A stretch of DNA of 64,000 nt from an uncultured Peptoniphilus sp. Its GTDB lineage: Bacteria; Bacillota; Clostridia; Tissierellales; Peptoniphilaceae. Of this stretch, positions 1 to 8,956 are shown one piece after another. The stretch's first letter is position 1. Each line of letters begins with the position of its first letter. The stretch is from NCBI RefSeq assembly GCF_943913915.1, contig NZ_CALUAA010000006.1, forward strand, positions 46,654 to 110,653. Reading direction: 5' to 3'. The notes under the pieces are model-generated. The model searched no databases. It worked only from the letters and a program-made list of their open reading frames with translations, and was not told the origin of the DNA. A program made the position numbers and the translations under genes.

Positions 1-21
1 GAAAATGAAGGAGAAAGCTTA

Positions 22-420
22 ATGGCAAGTTACAGGCGAATCGACGACGGTTTGGATCTTCGCTTAATCGAAGATTCCAAGCTGGAAATAATAGAACAGA
101 ACGAGGAATCTTTAAAGGCCCGCTGGCATGTATGGGACGGGGCCCTTAATTCCATCGGTACCTGCCAGGGCATGATCCATTTCGGTATGGCCGATGTGAT
201 CGCCGCTATTTTATGCGACAGAGAGGGCATCGTCGTTACGAAAGATGCCGGTTGCTTTTACCATAAACCTCTCTATGAAGGGGATGTAGAGGTGGAGGCC
301 TTTATCGGTAAAAATGGAAAGTCCAATATTACGGCCGAAGTTTTATTTTACCAAAAGGGCGTGCTGGCGTTTCAATCGATCTTTACCATGCATGCCACGA
401 CAAAAACCTACAGCAAATAG
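22..420 (+). CDS. Hotdog-fold (PaaI-like) thioesterase family protein
   Basis: A 132-residue protein with the size and pattern of single-hotdog-domain acyl-CoA thioesterases of the PaaI/4HBT type: a central helix around GMIHFGMADVIAA (residues 50-62) followed by strands ending in a phase such as EVLFYQKGVLAFQSIFTMHAT. In the family these hydrolyse acyl-CoA thioesters in the cytoplasm; the substrate cannot be read here. The start is set by AAGGAG at 8-13, eight bases upstream. A TAA at 20-22 overlaps the ATG, so an upstream gene outside the window could be translationally coupled. It is followed 14 bp later by a DMT transporter, likely the same transcript. Family moderately sure, substrate unknown. 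Confidence 0.65.
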   Translation: MASYRRIDDGLDLRLIEDSKLEIIEQNEESLKARWHVWDGALNSIGTCQGMIHFGMADVIAAILCDREGIVVTKDAGCFYHKPLYEGDVEVEAFIGKNGKSNITAEVLFYQKGVLAFQSIFTMHATTKTYSK

Positions 421-434
421 AAAGAGAAAAATAA

Positions 435-1328
435 ATGAATCGTACACGTGCGAATTTTTTAATGTTACTCGTCGCCATCATTTGGGGACTTGCATTTGTG
501 GCTCAGGTAACGGGAATAGACCACATTCATCCCTTTGCCTTAAATATGCACAGAAATTTTATCGCCGGGCTTTTCCTCCTGGTGATCTTGTTGTTTTTCC
601 CGAAACTTCGAAATGTCGGGACAGATCTTAAGGGCACCATTGTCGGCGGTATATGCTGCGGCATCGCCTTAAGCGTGGCCATGGCGCTGCAACAATACGG
701 CCTTCAATTTACCACGGCGGGGAAGGGCAGTTTTATTACCGCCCTCTACATTATCCTCGTGCCCATCGGCGGCATAGTCCTCGGCCATAAGGTATCGAAA
801 AAGACGTGGCTTTCCGTCCTCGTTGCCTGCGTGGGCCTCTATTTTATAAGCGTTAAAAAGGACACGGGTTTTTCCGTAGAACTGGGCGATATCCTCGTCT
901 TCCTCTCGGCCTTGGGCTTTGCCGTGCATATACTGGTGGTAGATCATTTCAGCAAAAATGTAGACGGTGTGGCCATGAGCTGTATTCAATTTTTTGTGGC
1001 GGGGATTATGTCGTTTTTCTTTATCTTGCCCACGGGCGCATCCCTCTTAGGCGACTTCACCCGAGCCCTTCCCGCTATTTTATACCTGGGCTTTTTATCC
1101 AGCGGCATCGGCTTTACCATTCAGATAGTGGCCCAGCGCTACAGCGAGCCTACCACTGTAAGCCTTTTAATGAGTTTGGAATCGGTGTTCGGCCTTTTAG
1201 GCGGTATCGTCGTCTTGGGAGAGTTTGTGTCGACGAGAGAGTGGCTGGGATGCGCTCTTATGTTTGTGGCGATTTTACTTGCACAGCTTCCCACACCGAA
1301 GCTTTCAAGGAAACCGAGAGAAGAATAA
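435..1328 (+). CDS. DMT-superfamily (EamA) transporter
   Basis: A 297-residue, very hydrophobic protein with about ten membrane segments arranged as two EamA repeats. The first repeat starts with LMLLVAIIWGLAFVAQ, the typical EamA N-terminal helix, and contains PFALNMHRNFIAG. The second includes the conserved ending LGGIVVLGEFVSTREWLGC. In the family these export metabolites or amino acids across the inner membrane; the substrate is not predictable. Only a weak ribosome site (AGAAAGAG) precedes the ATG, consistent with coupling to the thioesterase upstream. A second EamA protein lies at 26594. Confidence 0.85.
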   Translation: MNRTRANFLMLLVAIIWGLAFVAQVTGIDHIHPFALNMHRNFIAGLFLLVILLFFPKLRNVGTDLKGTIVGGICCGIALSVAMALQQYGLQFTTAGKGSFITALYIILVPIGGIVLGHKVSKKTWLSVLVACVGLYFISVKKDTGFSVELGDILVFLSALGFAVHILVVDHFSKNVDGVAMSCIQFFVAGIMSFFFILPTGASLLGDFTRALPAILYLGFLSSGIGFTIQIVAQRYSEPTTVSLLMSLESVFGLLGGIVVLGEFVSTREWLGCALMFVAILLAQLPTPKLSRKPREE

Positions 1329-1418
1329 AAACCTGATAAATCCTTTAGAGACCGTGATATCCTATGGTAAAAGGGTATACATTCTCTAATCTATAGGTAT
1401 TATAAGGAGGTCTCTTCA

Positions 1419-2432
1419 ATGAAATGTCGGTATTGCGGTTACGAGAATACGTCGGGGGAAAAATTTTGCGGATCTTGCGGCACACCTATGGTCTATCATT
1501 TAGGGAATAGTGAGACGAATTTTGAAAAAAGTGTACATACACAAGAGGATGAAGGTGTAGAAACCTCAGGGAGCGACGATGGGAAAGCTTTAGACCGGGT
1601 AAAAGAAGAACCTGCCCGGGAAAAAGCGGAGGTCGTGGATCTCGCCGACAGCGATTCAGGAGAAGTCTTAGACGGTGAAACTAATGTAACGGCGAAAGAA
1701 GAACCCGTGGAAGAAAAAGTAGAAGTCGTGGACCTTGCGGACAGCGATTCAGGAGAAGTCTTAGACGGTGAAACTGATGTAACGGTGAAAGAAGAACCCG
1801 CGGAAGAAAAAGTAGAGGTCGTGGATCTTGCCGACAGCGATTCAGGAGAAATCTTAGACGGTGAAACTGACGTTAAAACTCCGGAAAAGATCGAAAAAGA
1901 AAAAATAGAACCTTGGGATGAAGTAAAATCAAATCCTAAAAAGGAAAAGCAGAAAAAGAAAGATCTGAAGCCCGAGGATCTCATGCCCTCTCCCGAGGAT
2001 GATCCCAGAAAGAAACAGGCCATGAAACGTAAACGTCGCAAGGCCAAGAAAGAAGAGGATCGCGCTGCCGGTCGCGTGCCTGAAAAAAAGGCGAAAAAAC
2101 CGAAGAAAGTTGAAAAAGACGAGGTCATCCAACCGGCAGACAGTGTCGAAAAAGATCTTCAAAAGGCATCGGCAGAAGATAAGGTAAAGGTCGAAGAGAA
2201 AAAGTCTGTTAAAGAATCGGAGATCAAGTTTCGAAAAATGGAGACCGAACCGAAAACTGCACAAACGTCTGAAGTAACACCGGAACCGGAAAAGAAAGAA
2301 GTGAAACCGGAGAAAGTTCAAAAGACTTCTAAAAAGGTGTCGACGCCCAAAAAACAAAAGTCGAACAAAATCCTCTGGGTTATTTTAGGCATTATCGTCT
2401 TAATCTATGTTATCTATAAGGCCGCATCCTGA
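1419..2432 (+). CDS. Zinc-ribbon protein with charged repeats and C-terminal membrane anchor
   Basis: A 337-residue protein not recognised as a named family member. It opens with a two-CxxC zinc ribbon (C3, C6, C17, C20). Three near-identical 31-residue acidic repeats (residues 62-152) centred on EVVDLADSDSGEVLDGET follow. Residues 155-315 form a long, highly charged Lys/Glu-rich low-complexity stretch. The protein ends in one hydrophobic segment, ILWVILGIIVLIYVIYKAAS. This resembles the zinc_ribbon_2 membrane proteins common in Firmicutes. A strong TAAGGAGG site precedes the ATG. Its stop overlaps the ATG of the next gene (TGATG). Function unknown; the repeats probably form an extended spacer. 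Confidence 0.6.
   Translation: MKCRYCGYENTSGEKFCGSCGTPMVYHLGNSETNFEKSVHTQEDEGVETSGSDDGKALDRVKEEPAREKAEVVDLADSDSGEVLDGETNVTAKEEPVEEKVEVVDLADSDSGEVLDGETDVTVKEEPAEEKVEVVDLADSDSGEILDGETDVKTPEKIEKEKIEPWDEVKSNPKKEKQKKKDLKPEDLMPSPEDDPRKKQAMKRKRRKAKKEEDRAAGRVPEKKAKKPKKVEKDEVIQPADSVEKDLQKASAEDKVKVEEKKSVKESEIKFRKMETEPKTAQTSEVTPEPEKKEVKPEKVQKTSKKVSTPKKQKSNKILWVILGIIVLIYVIYKAAS
1602..1874 (+). repeat. Three 93-bp in-frame tandem repeats
   Basis: Three direct copies of a 93-bp unit start at 1602, 1695 and 1788; the last is truncated at about 1874. The copies differ by scattered synonymous and a few conservative changes, and each encodes KEEP..EKVEVVDLADSDSG with small variations. The repeat number is expected to vary between strains by slippage or recombination (inference). 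Confidence 0.85.
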
Positions 2433-3079
2433 TGGAGAGCCTTCGTAAACGACTAGAAGAGGAGAGCACGGAGCGCCACCGGGTGTTTATGCAAAAACTC
2501 CTTCCTACAATGGAGCCTGAGAGGATTTTAGGAGTGAAGGTGCCTGTACTTCGCAAAATGGCGAAGGATCTTTCCAAAGATTATTTAGATCAACTGCCTC
2601 ATCTCTATTATGAAGAGGATATGCTCCACGATTTCGTGATCAATCGTTTAAATCGGGAGGAAGCTCTTGGGGCCATCCGGAATTTTCTGCCTTATTTAGA
2701 TAATTGGGCAGTAGTGGACAGTTTGGACCCCAAATCCTTTTACGGAGATCCGTCCTTAATGGGAGAATATCTGGAATTAAGTGAAGACCCCAGGCCCTAT
2801 GTATCCCGCCTCGGCATCGTCCTTACCCTTCGCCATATTGGGGAAGATACCTTAGGCGCTATAAACCGCCTGAAAGATATTACAAGTGATCACTACTATG
2901 TACAAATGGCTCTCGGCTGGTTTTTCGCAGAGGCCGTGCTCTATGCCCCGGAAGAGGTGCTCTCTCTTTTAAGGGAGGGCGGATTGGAGAGGAGCGTTCA
3001 CAAAAAGACCATTCGAAAGATCAACGAGAGCCGGCGAGTTGATCAGCGTATTAAAGAACAAGCTTCGGCGTATCGTTAA
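2432..3079 (+). CDS. DNA alkylation repeat (AlkD-like) protein
   Basis: A 215-residue all-helical protein of the AlkD/DNA alkylation repeat family. Its features are ILGVKVPVLRKMAKDL near the N-terminus, the LDNWAVVDSL segment at about residues 90-99 and HYYVQMALGWFFAEA at about residues 153-167, all characteristic of the HEAT-like repeats. Family members excise or recognise alkylated purines (N3/N7-methyl adducts); some have lost activity, so glycosylase function is inferred. The ATG overlaps the stop of the preceding gene. A small GCTTCC-TTCG-GGAAGC hairpin separates it from the cysteine desulfurase. Confidence 0.75.
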   Translation: MESLRKRLEEESTERHRVFMQKLLPTMEPERILGVKVPVLRKMAKDLSKDYLDQLPHLYYEEDMLHDFVINRLNREEALGAIRNFLPYLDNWAVVDSLDPKSFYGDPSLMGEYLELSEDPRPYVSRLGIVLTLRHIGEDTLGAINRLKDITSDHYYVQMALGWFFAEAVLYAPEEVLSLLREGGLERSVHKKTIRKINESRRVDQRIKEQASAYR

Positions 3080-3084
3080 AGACG

Positions 3085-3109
3085 GCTTCCTTCGGGAAGC
3101 TGTTTTGTT
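3085..3109 (+). terminator. Weak UUCG hairpin after the AlkD-like gene
   Basis: A GCTTCC stem (3085-3090), TTCG loop and GGAAGC (3095-3100) are followed by an interrupted T-rich stretch. The hairpin lies only about 20 bp before the next start codon, so it may attenuate rather than end transcription. Confidence 0.5.
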
Positions 3110-3121
3110 GAAAGGAGACCT

Positions 3122-4228
3122 ATGATTTACCTCGACCACGCGGCGACCTGTCCTTTGCGAAAAGAAGCACTGGATACCATGTTGCCTTATTTCAACGAAA
3201 CCTACGGCAATCCCTCCAGCCAACACGGAGCGGGGCGGGCGGCGAAAAATGCATTGGAAACCGCAAGGCTCGAGGTGGCCACTCTTTTCGGCGTTACGAT
3301 GAAAGAGGTGTACTTCACCTCCTCAGGCACGGAAGCGGACAATATGGCTATATTGAGCAGTTATAAAAATCGTAAGATCTCTCCGGGCCATATGGTCACT
3401 ACCGCCATCGAACATGAGGCGGTTTTGGAAACGGCGAAGTGCTTGGAAAGCTTAGGGGTAGAGGTAAGCTATATCAAGCCCGACAAAAACGGCCTTGTCT
3501 CCGCAGAAAAGGTTTTGGCTGCCGTAAGGGACGATACCTTTCTCGTCTCCGTGATGGCGGTTAACAATGAAGTGGGCTCTATTCAGCCCATTGAAGCCAT
3601 TCAAGAGGGGTTAAAAGGTCGAGTGCCCCTTCATGTAGACGGTGTGCAGGCGGCGGGACACTTGCCTGTAAAAGATTACTCCGGGGATTTTATCGCTATA
3701 AGCGGCCATAAATTTTACGGTCCCAAAGGTGTGGGCATTTTAATCGCGAAACAAGAACTTCACCCCTTTACCTTAGGCGGCGGCCAGGAGCGAGGTATGC
3801 GCAGCGGCACGGAAAATATTCCCTCGATTATCGGCATGGTGGAAGCTTTAAAACTCGCAGAACGTGAGCGGGAAGCTACATCAAAACATATTGCCGCTTT
3901 ATCCGCAGTTTGCAGAAGGGGACTGGAATCTATGGAAGGGGTTCACCTTACAGTAGAGGGGGCGGATCCGAGAATTGTCCACGCCATGGTCGATGGAATG
4001 GAGAGGGATGTGTTATTATTTCAATTAGACAGAAAAAATATCGCCGCAAGCGGAGGGAGTGCCTGTCAGGCCGGCGCCTCCACGGCGAGCCACGTGCTTT
4101 CCGCCATGGGAATCGATGAAAAGGGCAAGGCGCCCCTTCGGATTTCCTTCGGACCGGAAAATACCATGGAGGATGTGGAAGTATTCCTTCGTGCTTTAAA
4201 GGATATTTTAGAAAGGAAGAGACAGTGA
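3122..4228 (+). CDS. Cysteine desulfurase (NifS/IscS family)
   Basis: A 368-residue PLP enzyme that takes sulfur from L-cysteine as an enzyme persulfide. Visible landmarks are YLDHAAT at the N-terminus, the EHEA histidine H98 that stacks on PLP, HVDGVQ with D173, the PLP lysine K197 in SGHKFYGPKG, the RSGTENI motif and the catalytic cysteine C315 in SGGSACQAG on the mobile loop. AAAGGAG lies just upstream of the ATG. The stop codon overlaps the GTG start of mnmA, so this copy most likely supplies sulfur for tRNA 2-thiolation; a role in Fe-S assembly cannot be excluded. Confidence 0.9.
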   Translation: MIYLDHAATCPLRKEALDTMLPYFNETYGNPSSQHGAGRAAKNALETARLEVATLFGVTMKEVYFTSSGTEADNMAILSSYKNRKISPGHMVTTAIEHEAVLETAKCLESLGVEVSYIKPDKNGLVSAEKVLAAVRDDTFLVSVMAVNNEVGSIQPIEAIQEGLKGRVPLHVDGVQAAGHLPVKDYSGDFIAISGHKFYGPKGVGILIAKQELHPFTLGGGQERGMRSGTENIPSIIGMVEALKLAEREREATSKHIAALSAVCRRGLESMEGVHLTVEGADPRIVHAMVDGMERDVLLFQLDRKNIAASGGSACQAGASTASHVLSAMGIDEKGKAPLRISFGPENTMEDVEVFLRALKDILERKRQ

Positions 4229-5298
4229 GTCGCGTATTAGTAGCCATGAGTGGCGGAGTGGACAGTTCCGTCGCAGCCTATTTATTAAAAAAGCAGGGAC
4301 ACGAATGCATCGGCGTCACCATGAAACTTTACGAAAACGAGACGGTGCAAAACACGGGGCATACCTGCTGTTCCTTAGACGATATCGATGACGCCCGCAT
4401 GGTGGCGGCAAAGCTCGGTATGGATTACTTCGTCTATGATTTTTCCGAGCGTTTTCAGGAAGAGGTTATCGAAAAGTTTATCGACTATTACGAAAAAGGA
4501 TGGACCCCCAATCCCTGCATCGACTGCAACCGCTTTTTAAAATTTAACGATCTCTACAAACGGGCGAAAGATCTGGATTGCGATTACATCGCCACAGGTC
4601 ACTACGCCCGCATCGAATACGATAAAGAAAACGAGCGCTACACCCTTTTAAAGGGACCGGATCCGAAGAAAGATCAATCTTATGTGCTCTACAGTCTTAC
4701 TCAAGATCAGCTGGCCCACACCCTCTTTCCCTTGGGAGATTTGGAAAAAGAAGAGGTGCGCCGGATCGCCGAGGAGGCAGGTCTTATCAACGCTAAAAAA
4801 CACGACTCTCAAGATATTTGCTTCGTTCCCGACGGGGATTATAAGGGATTTTTGGAGCGCTTCCAAGATAAGACTTACCCGGACGGAGACATCGTCGACG
4901 GATCCGGAAAAGTTCTCGGACGCCACGACGGTGCTGTAGGCTATACCATCGGCCAGAGGAAGGGACTCGGCGTGGCGGCGGGACACCCGGTCTATGTTCT
5001 TGATAAAGACATGGAGAAAAATCAGGTCATCGTCGGGCCGAAAGAAGGGCTTGAAAAAGACAGCCTGGAGGCCATGGATTTTAACTGGATCAGCGTAGAG
5101 AGAAGAGAGAAGATGAAGGTTACGGCGAGAACCCGTTACCACGGAAAAGAAACTCCCGCCACCCTTACAGATTACGGTGACGGAAAAATTACCGTCGATT
5201 TCAATATGCCCCACGGTGCCATCGCCGCCGGACAGGCTGTCGTCTGTTACGACGGGGATAAAGTTATCGGCGGCGGCACCATTACCTCGTCTCGCTAA
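4225..5298 (+). CDS. mnmA: tRNA-specific 2-thiouridylase MnmA
   Basis: A 357-residue enzyme that makes 2-thiouridine at wobble position 34 of tRNAs for Lys, Glu and Gln, using ATP and a sulfur relay. The PP-loop SGGVDSS is at residues 9-15. The two catalytic cysteines are C101 in CIDCNRFLKF and C199 in QDICFV, matching the family spacing. FTPGQ-type C-terminal segments are replaced by the common AAGQAVVCYDGD. It starts with GTG at 4225, overlapping the TGA of the cysteine desulfurase, which implies translational coupling. MaoC follows after 9 bp. Confidence 0.95.
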   Translation: MSRVLVAMSGGVDSSVAAYLLKKQGHECIGVTMKLYENETVQNTGHTCCSLDDIDDARMVAAKLGMDYFVYDFSERFQEEVIEKFIDYYEKGWTPNPCIDCNRFLKFNDLYKRAKDLDCDYIATGHYARIEYDKENERYTLLKGPDPKKDQSYVLYSLTQDQLAHTLFPLGDLEKEEVRRIAEEAGLINAKKHDSQDICFVPDGDYKGFLERFQDKTYPDGDIVDGSGKVLGRHDGAVGYTIGQRKGLGVAAGHPVYVLDKDMEKNQVIVGPKEGLEKDSLEAMDFNWISVERREKMKVTARTRYHGKETPATLTDYGDGKITVDFNMPHGAIAAGQAVVCYDGDKVIGGGTITSSR

Positions 5299-5307
5299 GG
5301 AGGAGCT

Positions 5308-5748
5308 ATGTATTTAGATGATTATGTAGAGGGCCTTACCTTTCAACTGAGTCCCATTTCGTTTACAGAACAGGAAATTATTACCTTTGCAAAAGTCCAT
5401 GACCCTCGTCCCATTCACGTAGATCCGGAGGCGGCGGCAAAAAGTCGTTTCGGCGGCATTATCGCCTCGGGCTTCCATACCTTTTACGCCTGCTGGGGAA
5501 AGTGGGTACACACTAAGCTCGACGAAGGAGGCGTGGTGGCCGGCATCGGCATGGATCACCTTCGTTGGGTAAAGCCCGTCTATCCCCATGTGATGCTCTA
5601 TACAACCCTTGTCGTAGATAAAATTGAAATTAAAAGCCATGGAAACTACGGTGTGGTTCACTTGGACGTTTTTATTCGGGATGAAGAGGGCGAACTCTTA
5701 ATGGAACACGATGCCATTGTCTTGGTCGCCAAGGAAGGTGTAGAATAA
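5308..5748 (+). CDS. MaoC-family hotdog dehydratase
   Basis: A 146-residue MaoC/R-hydratase-like hotdog protein. FAKVHDPRPIHVDPEAA (residues 28-44) carries the Asp/His active-site pair of (R)-specific enoyl-CoA hydratases, and GGIIASGFHTFYACWG follows as the hydratase motif. It probably hydrates or dehydrates a 2-enoyl-/3-hydroxyacyl-CoA. AAGGAGG lies 4 bp before the ATG. It sits at the end of the desulfurase-mnmA unit without an obvious functional link. A second MaoC protein is found in the CoA island at 47400. Confidence 0.8.
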   Translation: MYLDDYVEGLTFQLSPISFTEQEIITFAKVHDPRPIHVDPEAAAKSRFGGIIASGFHTFYACWGKWVHTKLDEGGVVAGIGMDHLRWVKPVYPHVMLYTTLVVDKIEIKSHGNYGVVHLDVFIRDEEGELLMEHDAIVLVAKEGVE

Positions 5749-5780
5749 AAAAATAGACAATATTAAATTCAATATACAAA

Positions 5781-5822
5781 AGATAGAGAGTTGCTAAACA
5801 AATAACTTTCTATCTTTTTTTA
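5781..5822 (+). terminator. Rho-independent terminator after the MaoC gene
   Basis: AGATAGAGAG (5781-5790) pairs with CTTTCTATCT (5806-5815), one G-U pair, 15-nt loop, followed by a run of T. Confidence 0.75.
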
Positions 5823-5961
5823 TTATTTTGTATTTAAAATGTAAAATTTTCCGATATTGAACCTTTTTTCCGATGAATCCATTGTATTTTCTAAATTTAT
5901 AGAGTTCTTCTTCAGTATTCTGTATAATTAATCGTGTATTATTTAGTAAGGAGAGAATCTA

Positions 5962-7290
5962 ATGAAAAATAAAAAGATCAAAGATATGATCGTCGTGGGC
6001 TTTGCTCTGTTCGCCATTTTCTTCGGCGCAGGCAACCTTATCTTCCCGCCATATCTTGGATTCCACGCAGGAAATCAATGGAAAGCTGTAACGGCAGGTT
6101 TCCTTTTGACAGACCCCATCATTCCTATTATTACTTTGCTCGTTACCATCTTCGCAGGGGGTAAAGCCGTCCATCTGGGCCGCCGCGTAAACTATCCCTT
6201 CGCAGTTATTTTAGCGGCTACGGCCATGATCAGTGTCGGCCCCGTATTCGCTATCCCGAGAACTGCAGCCACTACTTACGAGGTAGCATTTTTACCTTTC
6301 TTCCCGGACCTTCCCATTTGGATCGTATCGGCGGTATTCTTTTCTATCTCCCTCGCCCTCTGTATTAAAGAGACGGGCGTTGTCGATATTATCGGTCAAT
6401 ACATTACACCGGTCTTATTATTATTTTTAGGTATTATCATTATTAAAGCGGCGGTTAATCCCGTCGGCGTGCCTCTTGAAGTTGCACCGGGCGGTCACTT
6501 TACATTGGGTGTCAAGGAAGGCTATCAAACAATGGATGCCATGGTATCCCTTCTCTGTACCGCCATCGTAACGGGTGACCTGCTCCGTAAGGGTTACGGC
6601 GACGCGCCGGAGAATGTAAAGAAACAGATGATTATTGCTGTTTCCGTGATCGCCCTTGTGCTCATTATTTTTATCTACGGCGGCCTCGCCTATGTCGGCG
6701 CACAAGCCGGTCCTCACTTCCCGGAAGATGCTACCCGCGTCGAAATCTTAGTCGGTGTAGTAGGTCTCTTGCTCGGCAAATGGGGTAAAGTAGCCTTAGG
6801 TATCGCAGTCAGTCTCGCCTGCTTAACCACATCCGTAGGTTTAACCTCCGCAGCGGGCAACTTCTTCAACTCCGTTTCCAACGGAAAGTGGAAATATGAA
6901 ATTATCGTCTGCGTGAGTATCGCCGTGAGCTTCACACTGTCTCTTGTCGGCGTCGAAGGCATTATCAGCTTGGCAGGCCCGGTACTGGACATCGCTTATC
7001 CCGCCCTTATCGCTATGTCCCTCATTATGATATTTGATCGTAAACTTAAATACGACGGCACCATTATCGGTATGGCGGTAGGTACGCTTGTAGCAGCGAC
7101 GATCTCCACCGTTTACACTAATACCGGTGCATTGGCAGGAATTGCCGGCTTTATCGATAAGATGCCCTTAGCCGAGTTCGGCTTCAGCTGGCTCGTTCCC
7201 GGTATTGTCTGCGCTATTGTCGGAACTGTTATCGGTAAAATGGGTTATGGAAAAGTTCGAAGTGATCACGATATTCAACCTGCACTTTAA
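5962..7290 (+). CDS. brnQ: Branched-chain amino acid carrier BrnQ (copy 1)
   Basis: A 442-residue cation-coupled Leu/Ile/Val symporter of the LIVCS family, about 12 membrane segments. The family signature FALFAIFFGAGNLIFPPYLG occupies the N-terminus (about residues 13-32). AIPRTAATTYEV, EGYQTMDA and a Gly-rich C-terminal segment (LAEFGFSWLVPGIVCA) are also present. AAGGAG lies 7 bp upstream of the ATG and a TATAAT -10 at 5923-5928. It is monocistronic between two terminators. One of three paralogues in the window; copy 3 lies inside the leucine-reduction operon. Confidence 0.92.
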   Translation: MKNKKIKDMIVVGFALFAIFFGAGNLIFPPYLGFHAGNQWKAVTAGFLLTDPIIPIITLLVTIFAGGKAVHLGRRVNYPFAVILAATAMISVGPVFAIPRTAATTYEVAFLPFFPDLPIWIVSAVFFSISLALCIKETGVVDIIGQYITPVLLLFLGIIIIKAAVNPVGVPLEVAPGGHFTLGVKEGYQTMDAMVSLLCTAIVTGDLLRKGYGDAPENVKKQMIIAVSVIALVLIIFIYGGLAYVGAQAGPHFPEDATRVEILVGVVGLLLGKWGKVALGIAVSLACLTTSVGLTSAAGNFFNSVSNGKWKYEIIVCVSIAVSFTLSLVGVEGIISLAGPVLDIAYPALIAMSLIMIFDRKLKYDGTIIGMAVGTLVAATISTVYTNTGALAGIAGFIDKMPLAEFGFSWLVPGIVCAIVGTVIGKMGYGKVRSDHDIQPAL

Positions 7291-7297
7291 TAAAAGA

Positions 7298-7323
7298 AGC
7301 ATTTCTTCGGAAATGCTTTTTTT
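7298..7323 (+). terminator. Rho-independent terminator of brnQ copy 1
   Basis: AGCATTTC (7298-7305), TTCG loop, GAAATGCT (7310-7317) and seven T residues, 8 bp after the stop codon. Confidence 0.92.
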
Positions 7324-7593
7324 ATTGCCTATCTATTATTTTAAACTCTCCGCTTTAGAAATGTTTATAAAGCGAAAGCCCTATTTTAAAATTTCGATTT
7401 CATTGTTATTTTCCGAACTTAAAATGCAAATTTTAAAGTTCTGAAATCATAGGATTCAAATTAATTTTGTATACACAATAAAATATAGTTTCTTTTCTCT
7501 AGTTGAAATATTTAGTTTAAAAATACGGTGTCTTTGTGTATAATGTTGTGCAAGAGCAATATATACACTAAATTTTTCAAAGGAGTTGATTTT
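7324..7593 (+). promoter_or_regulatory. AT-rich promoter region of brnQ copy 2
   Basis: No gene is supported in this stretch. It contains a TATAAT -10 at 7539-7544 without a good -35. A GTATAC-centred dyad at 7467-7478 (TTGTATACACAA) resembles the candidate GntR/FCD sites near 51.1 kb and 60.5 kb. Confidence 0.5.
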
Positions 7594-8919
7594 ATGAATA
7601 AAAAAACACAAGATATTTTTGTCAGTGGCCTTGCGTTGTTTGCTATTTTCTTCGGCGCAGGTAACTTAATTTTCCCACCCTATCTTGGCGTTGGAGCCGG
7701 AGACGGTTGGTTCGCCGTTATGCTGGGCTTTTTGCTCGCCGACCCGGTTATCCCTATCGTAACCGTCTTTATTACAGCTTTTGCAGGCGGCCGCGCCGTC
7801 GACTTAGGTAAACGAGTGAGCCCCGGTTTTTCGAAGCTCTTATCCCTCATAGCCATTATCTGTATCGGACCGGCTTTCGCTATTCCCAGAACTGCCGCTA
7901 CCACACACGAAGTCGGCGTTCAACCCTTCTTGCCCAATGCGCCTATATTTGTAACATCTTTAATTTTCTTCGCCATAGCCTTTGCCCTCTCTTATAAAGA
8001 AAGCGGCGTTGTCGATATTATCGGAAAGTACATAACTCCTGCGCTCTTAATCTTCTTAGCACTTATTATTGTTAAAGCAATTATTGCACCTGTGGGCGAG
8101 ATCGTACCCGTTCCCCACGATGGAGGCTTCTTTGTTAAGGGCTTCTATGAAGGTTATCAAACATTAGACGCTTTAGCTGCTCCTCTCTTTACGGGAATTG
8201 TGGTGGCGGACTTGGTTCGTAAGGGCTACGGCGAAGTCAGCGACAAGGAGCGCAAATCCTTTATTATAAAAGTCGGCATCGTATGCTTCGTCGCTTTGGC
8301 TATCGTCTATGGCGGTCTCACCTATTTAGGTGCACAAGGCAGTACGCTTTATACACAAGATAACTCCCGTGTAGAAATCCTCGTCGGCCTCGTCGGCATG
8401 TTGTTCGGTAACTTCGGTAAGTTTGCCCTTGCTGTCGCTGTAACCTTGGCATGTATGACCACAGCTGTCGGTTTGATCTCTGCAGCCGGTAACTTCTTCG
8501 CCGATATTTCCGGCGGTAAGATCAAATACGAACACACGGTCATCGTCGTAACCTTAATCAGCTTTGCTTTATCCCTATTCGGCGTCGACGCCATTATCGC
8601 ATTGGCAGGACCGGTTTTAACCATTGTCTACCCGGTTATCATCGCTCTCGTATTCTACATGATGTTTGAAAAACATATTCAATACGATATGGCCTTTATC
8701 CTTATGGTAGCCGGCGTCTTGGTCGTCGCCATTATCGAAACTATCGGCGGCATGGTAGGATTGGACAGTATGGTTGCCACCATTCAAAACTTACCTTTAG
8801 GTCAATTCGGCTTTACCTGGTTCGTCCCTTCCCTTATCTGCTTTGCAGTGGGCTGGGTCCTCGGAAAAATGGGTATCGGCAAAACTAGGGGTCAACATAA
8901 AGAAACCGGTATTTTCTAG
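7594..8919 (+). CDS. brnQ: Branched-chain amino acid carrier BrnQ (copy 2)
   Basis: A 441-residue LIVCS-family symporter closely similar to copy 1: LALFAIFFGAGNLIFPPYLG, AIPRTAATTHEVG, YEGYQTLDAL and the LPLGQFGFTWFVPSLICFAVG C-terminal helix. The reading frame is open from 7528, but the ATG at 7594 was chosen because AAGGAG at 7580-7585 precedes it and because the next residues (MNKKTQDIFVSGLALF) match the starts of the other two copies. Single-gene unit with its own UUCG terminator. Together with copy 1 it looks like a duplication with divergence. Confidence 0.92.
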   Translation: MNKKTQDIFVSGLALFAIFFGAGNLIFPPYLGVGAGDGWFAVMLGFLLADPVIPIVTVFITAFAGGRAVDLGKRVSPGFSKLLSLIAIICIGPAFAIPRTAATTHEVGVQPFLPNAPIFVTSLIFFAIAFALSYKESGVVDIIGKYITPALLIFLALIIVKAIIAPVGEIVPVPHDGGFFVKGFYEGYQTLDALAAPLFTGIVVADLVRKGYGEVSDKERKSFIIKVGIVCFVALAIVYGGLTYLGAQGSTLYTQDNSRVEILVGLVGMLFGNFGKFALAVAVTLACMTTAVGLISAAGNFFADISGGKIKYEHTVIVVTLISFALSLFGVDAIIALAGPVLTIVYPVIIALVFYMMFEKHIQYDMAFILMVAGVLVVAIIETIGGMVGLDSMVATIQNLPLGQFGFTWFVPSLICFAVGWVLGKMGIGKTRGQHKETGIF

Positions 8920-8932
8920 TAAAAGCAACTCC

Positions 8933-8956
8933 AACCCGCTTCGGCGGGTTTTTTAT
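8933..8956 (+). terminator. Rho-independent terminator of brnQ copy 2
   Basis: AACCCGC (8933-8939), TTCG, GCGGGTT (8944-8950) then T-run. Confidence 0.93.

Noticed and set aside
1496..2128. Minus-strand open frame of 210 residues
   Set aside because: Its Ser/Thr/Phe-rich composition mirrors the Lys/Glu codons of the real plus-strand gene; no ribosome site or family.
7528..7593. N-terminal extension of brnQ copy 2 from the upstream ATG
   Set aside because: The extra 22 residues overlap the promoter, lack a ribosome site and are absent from the other two copies.
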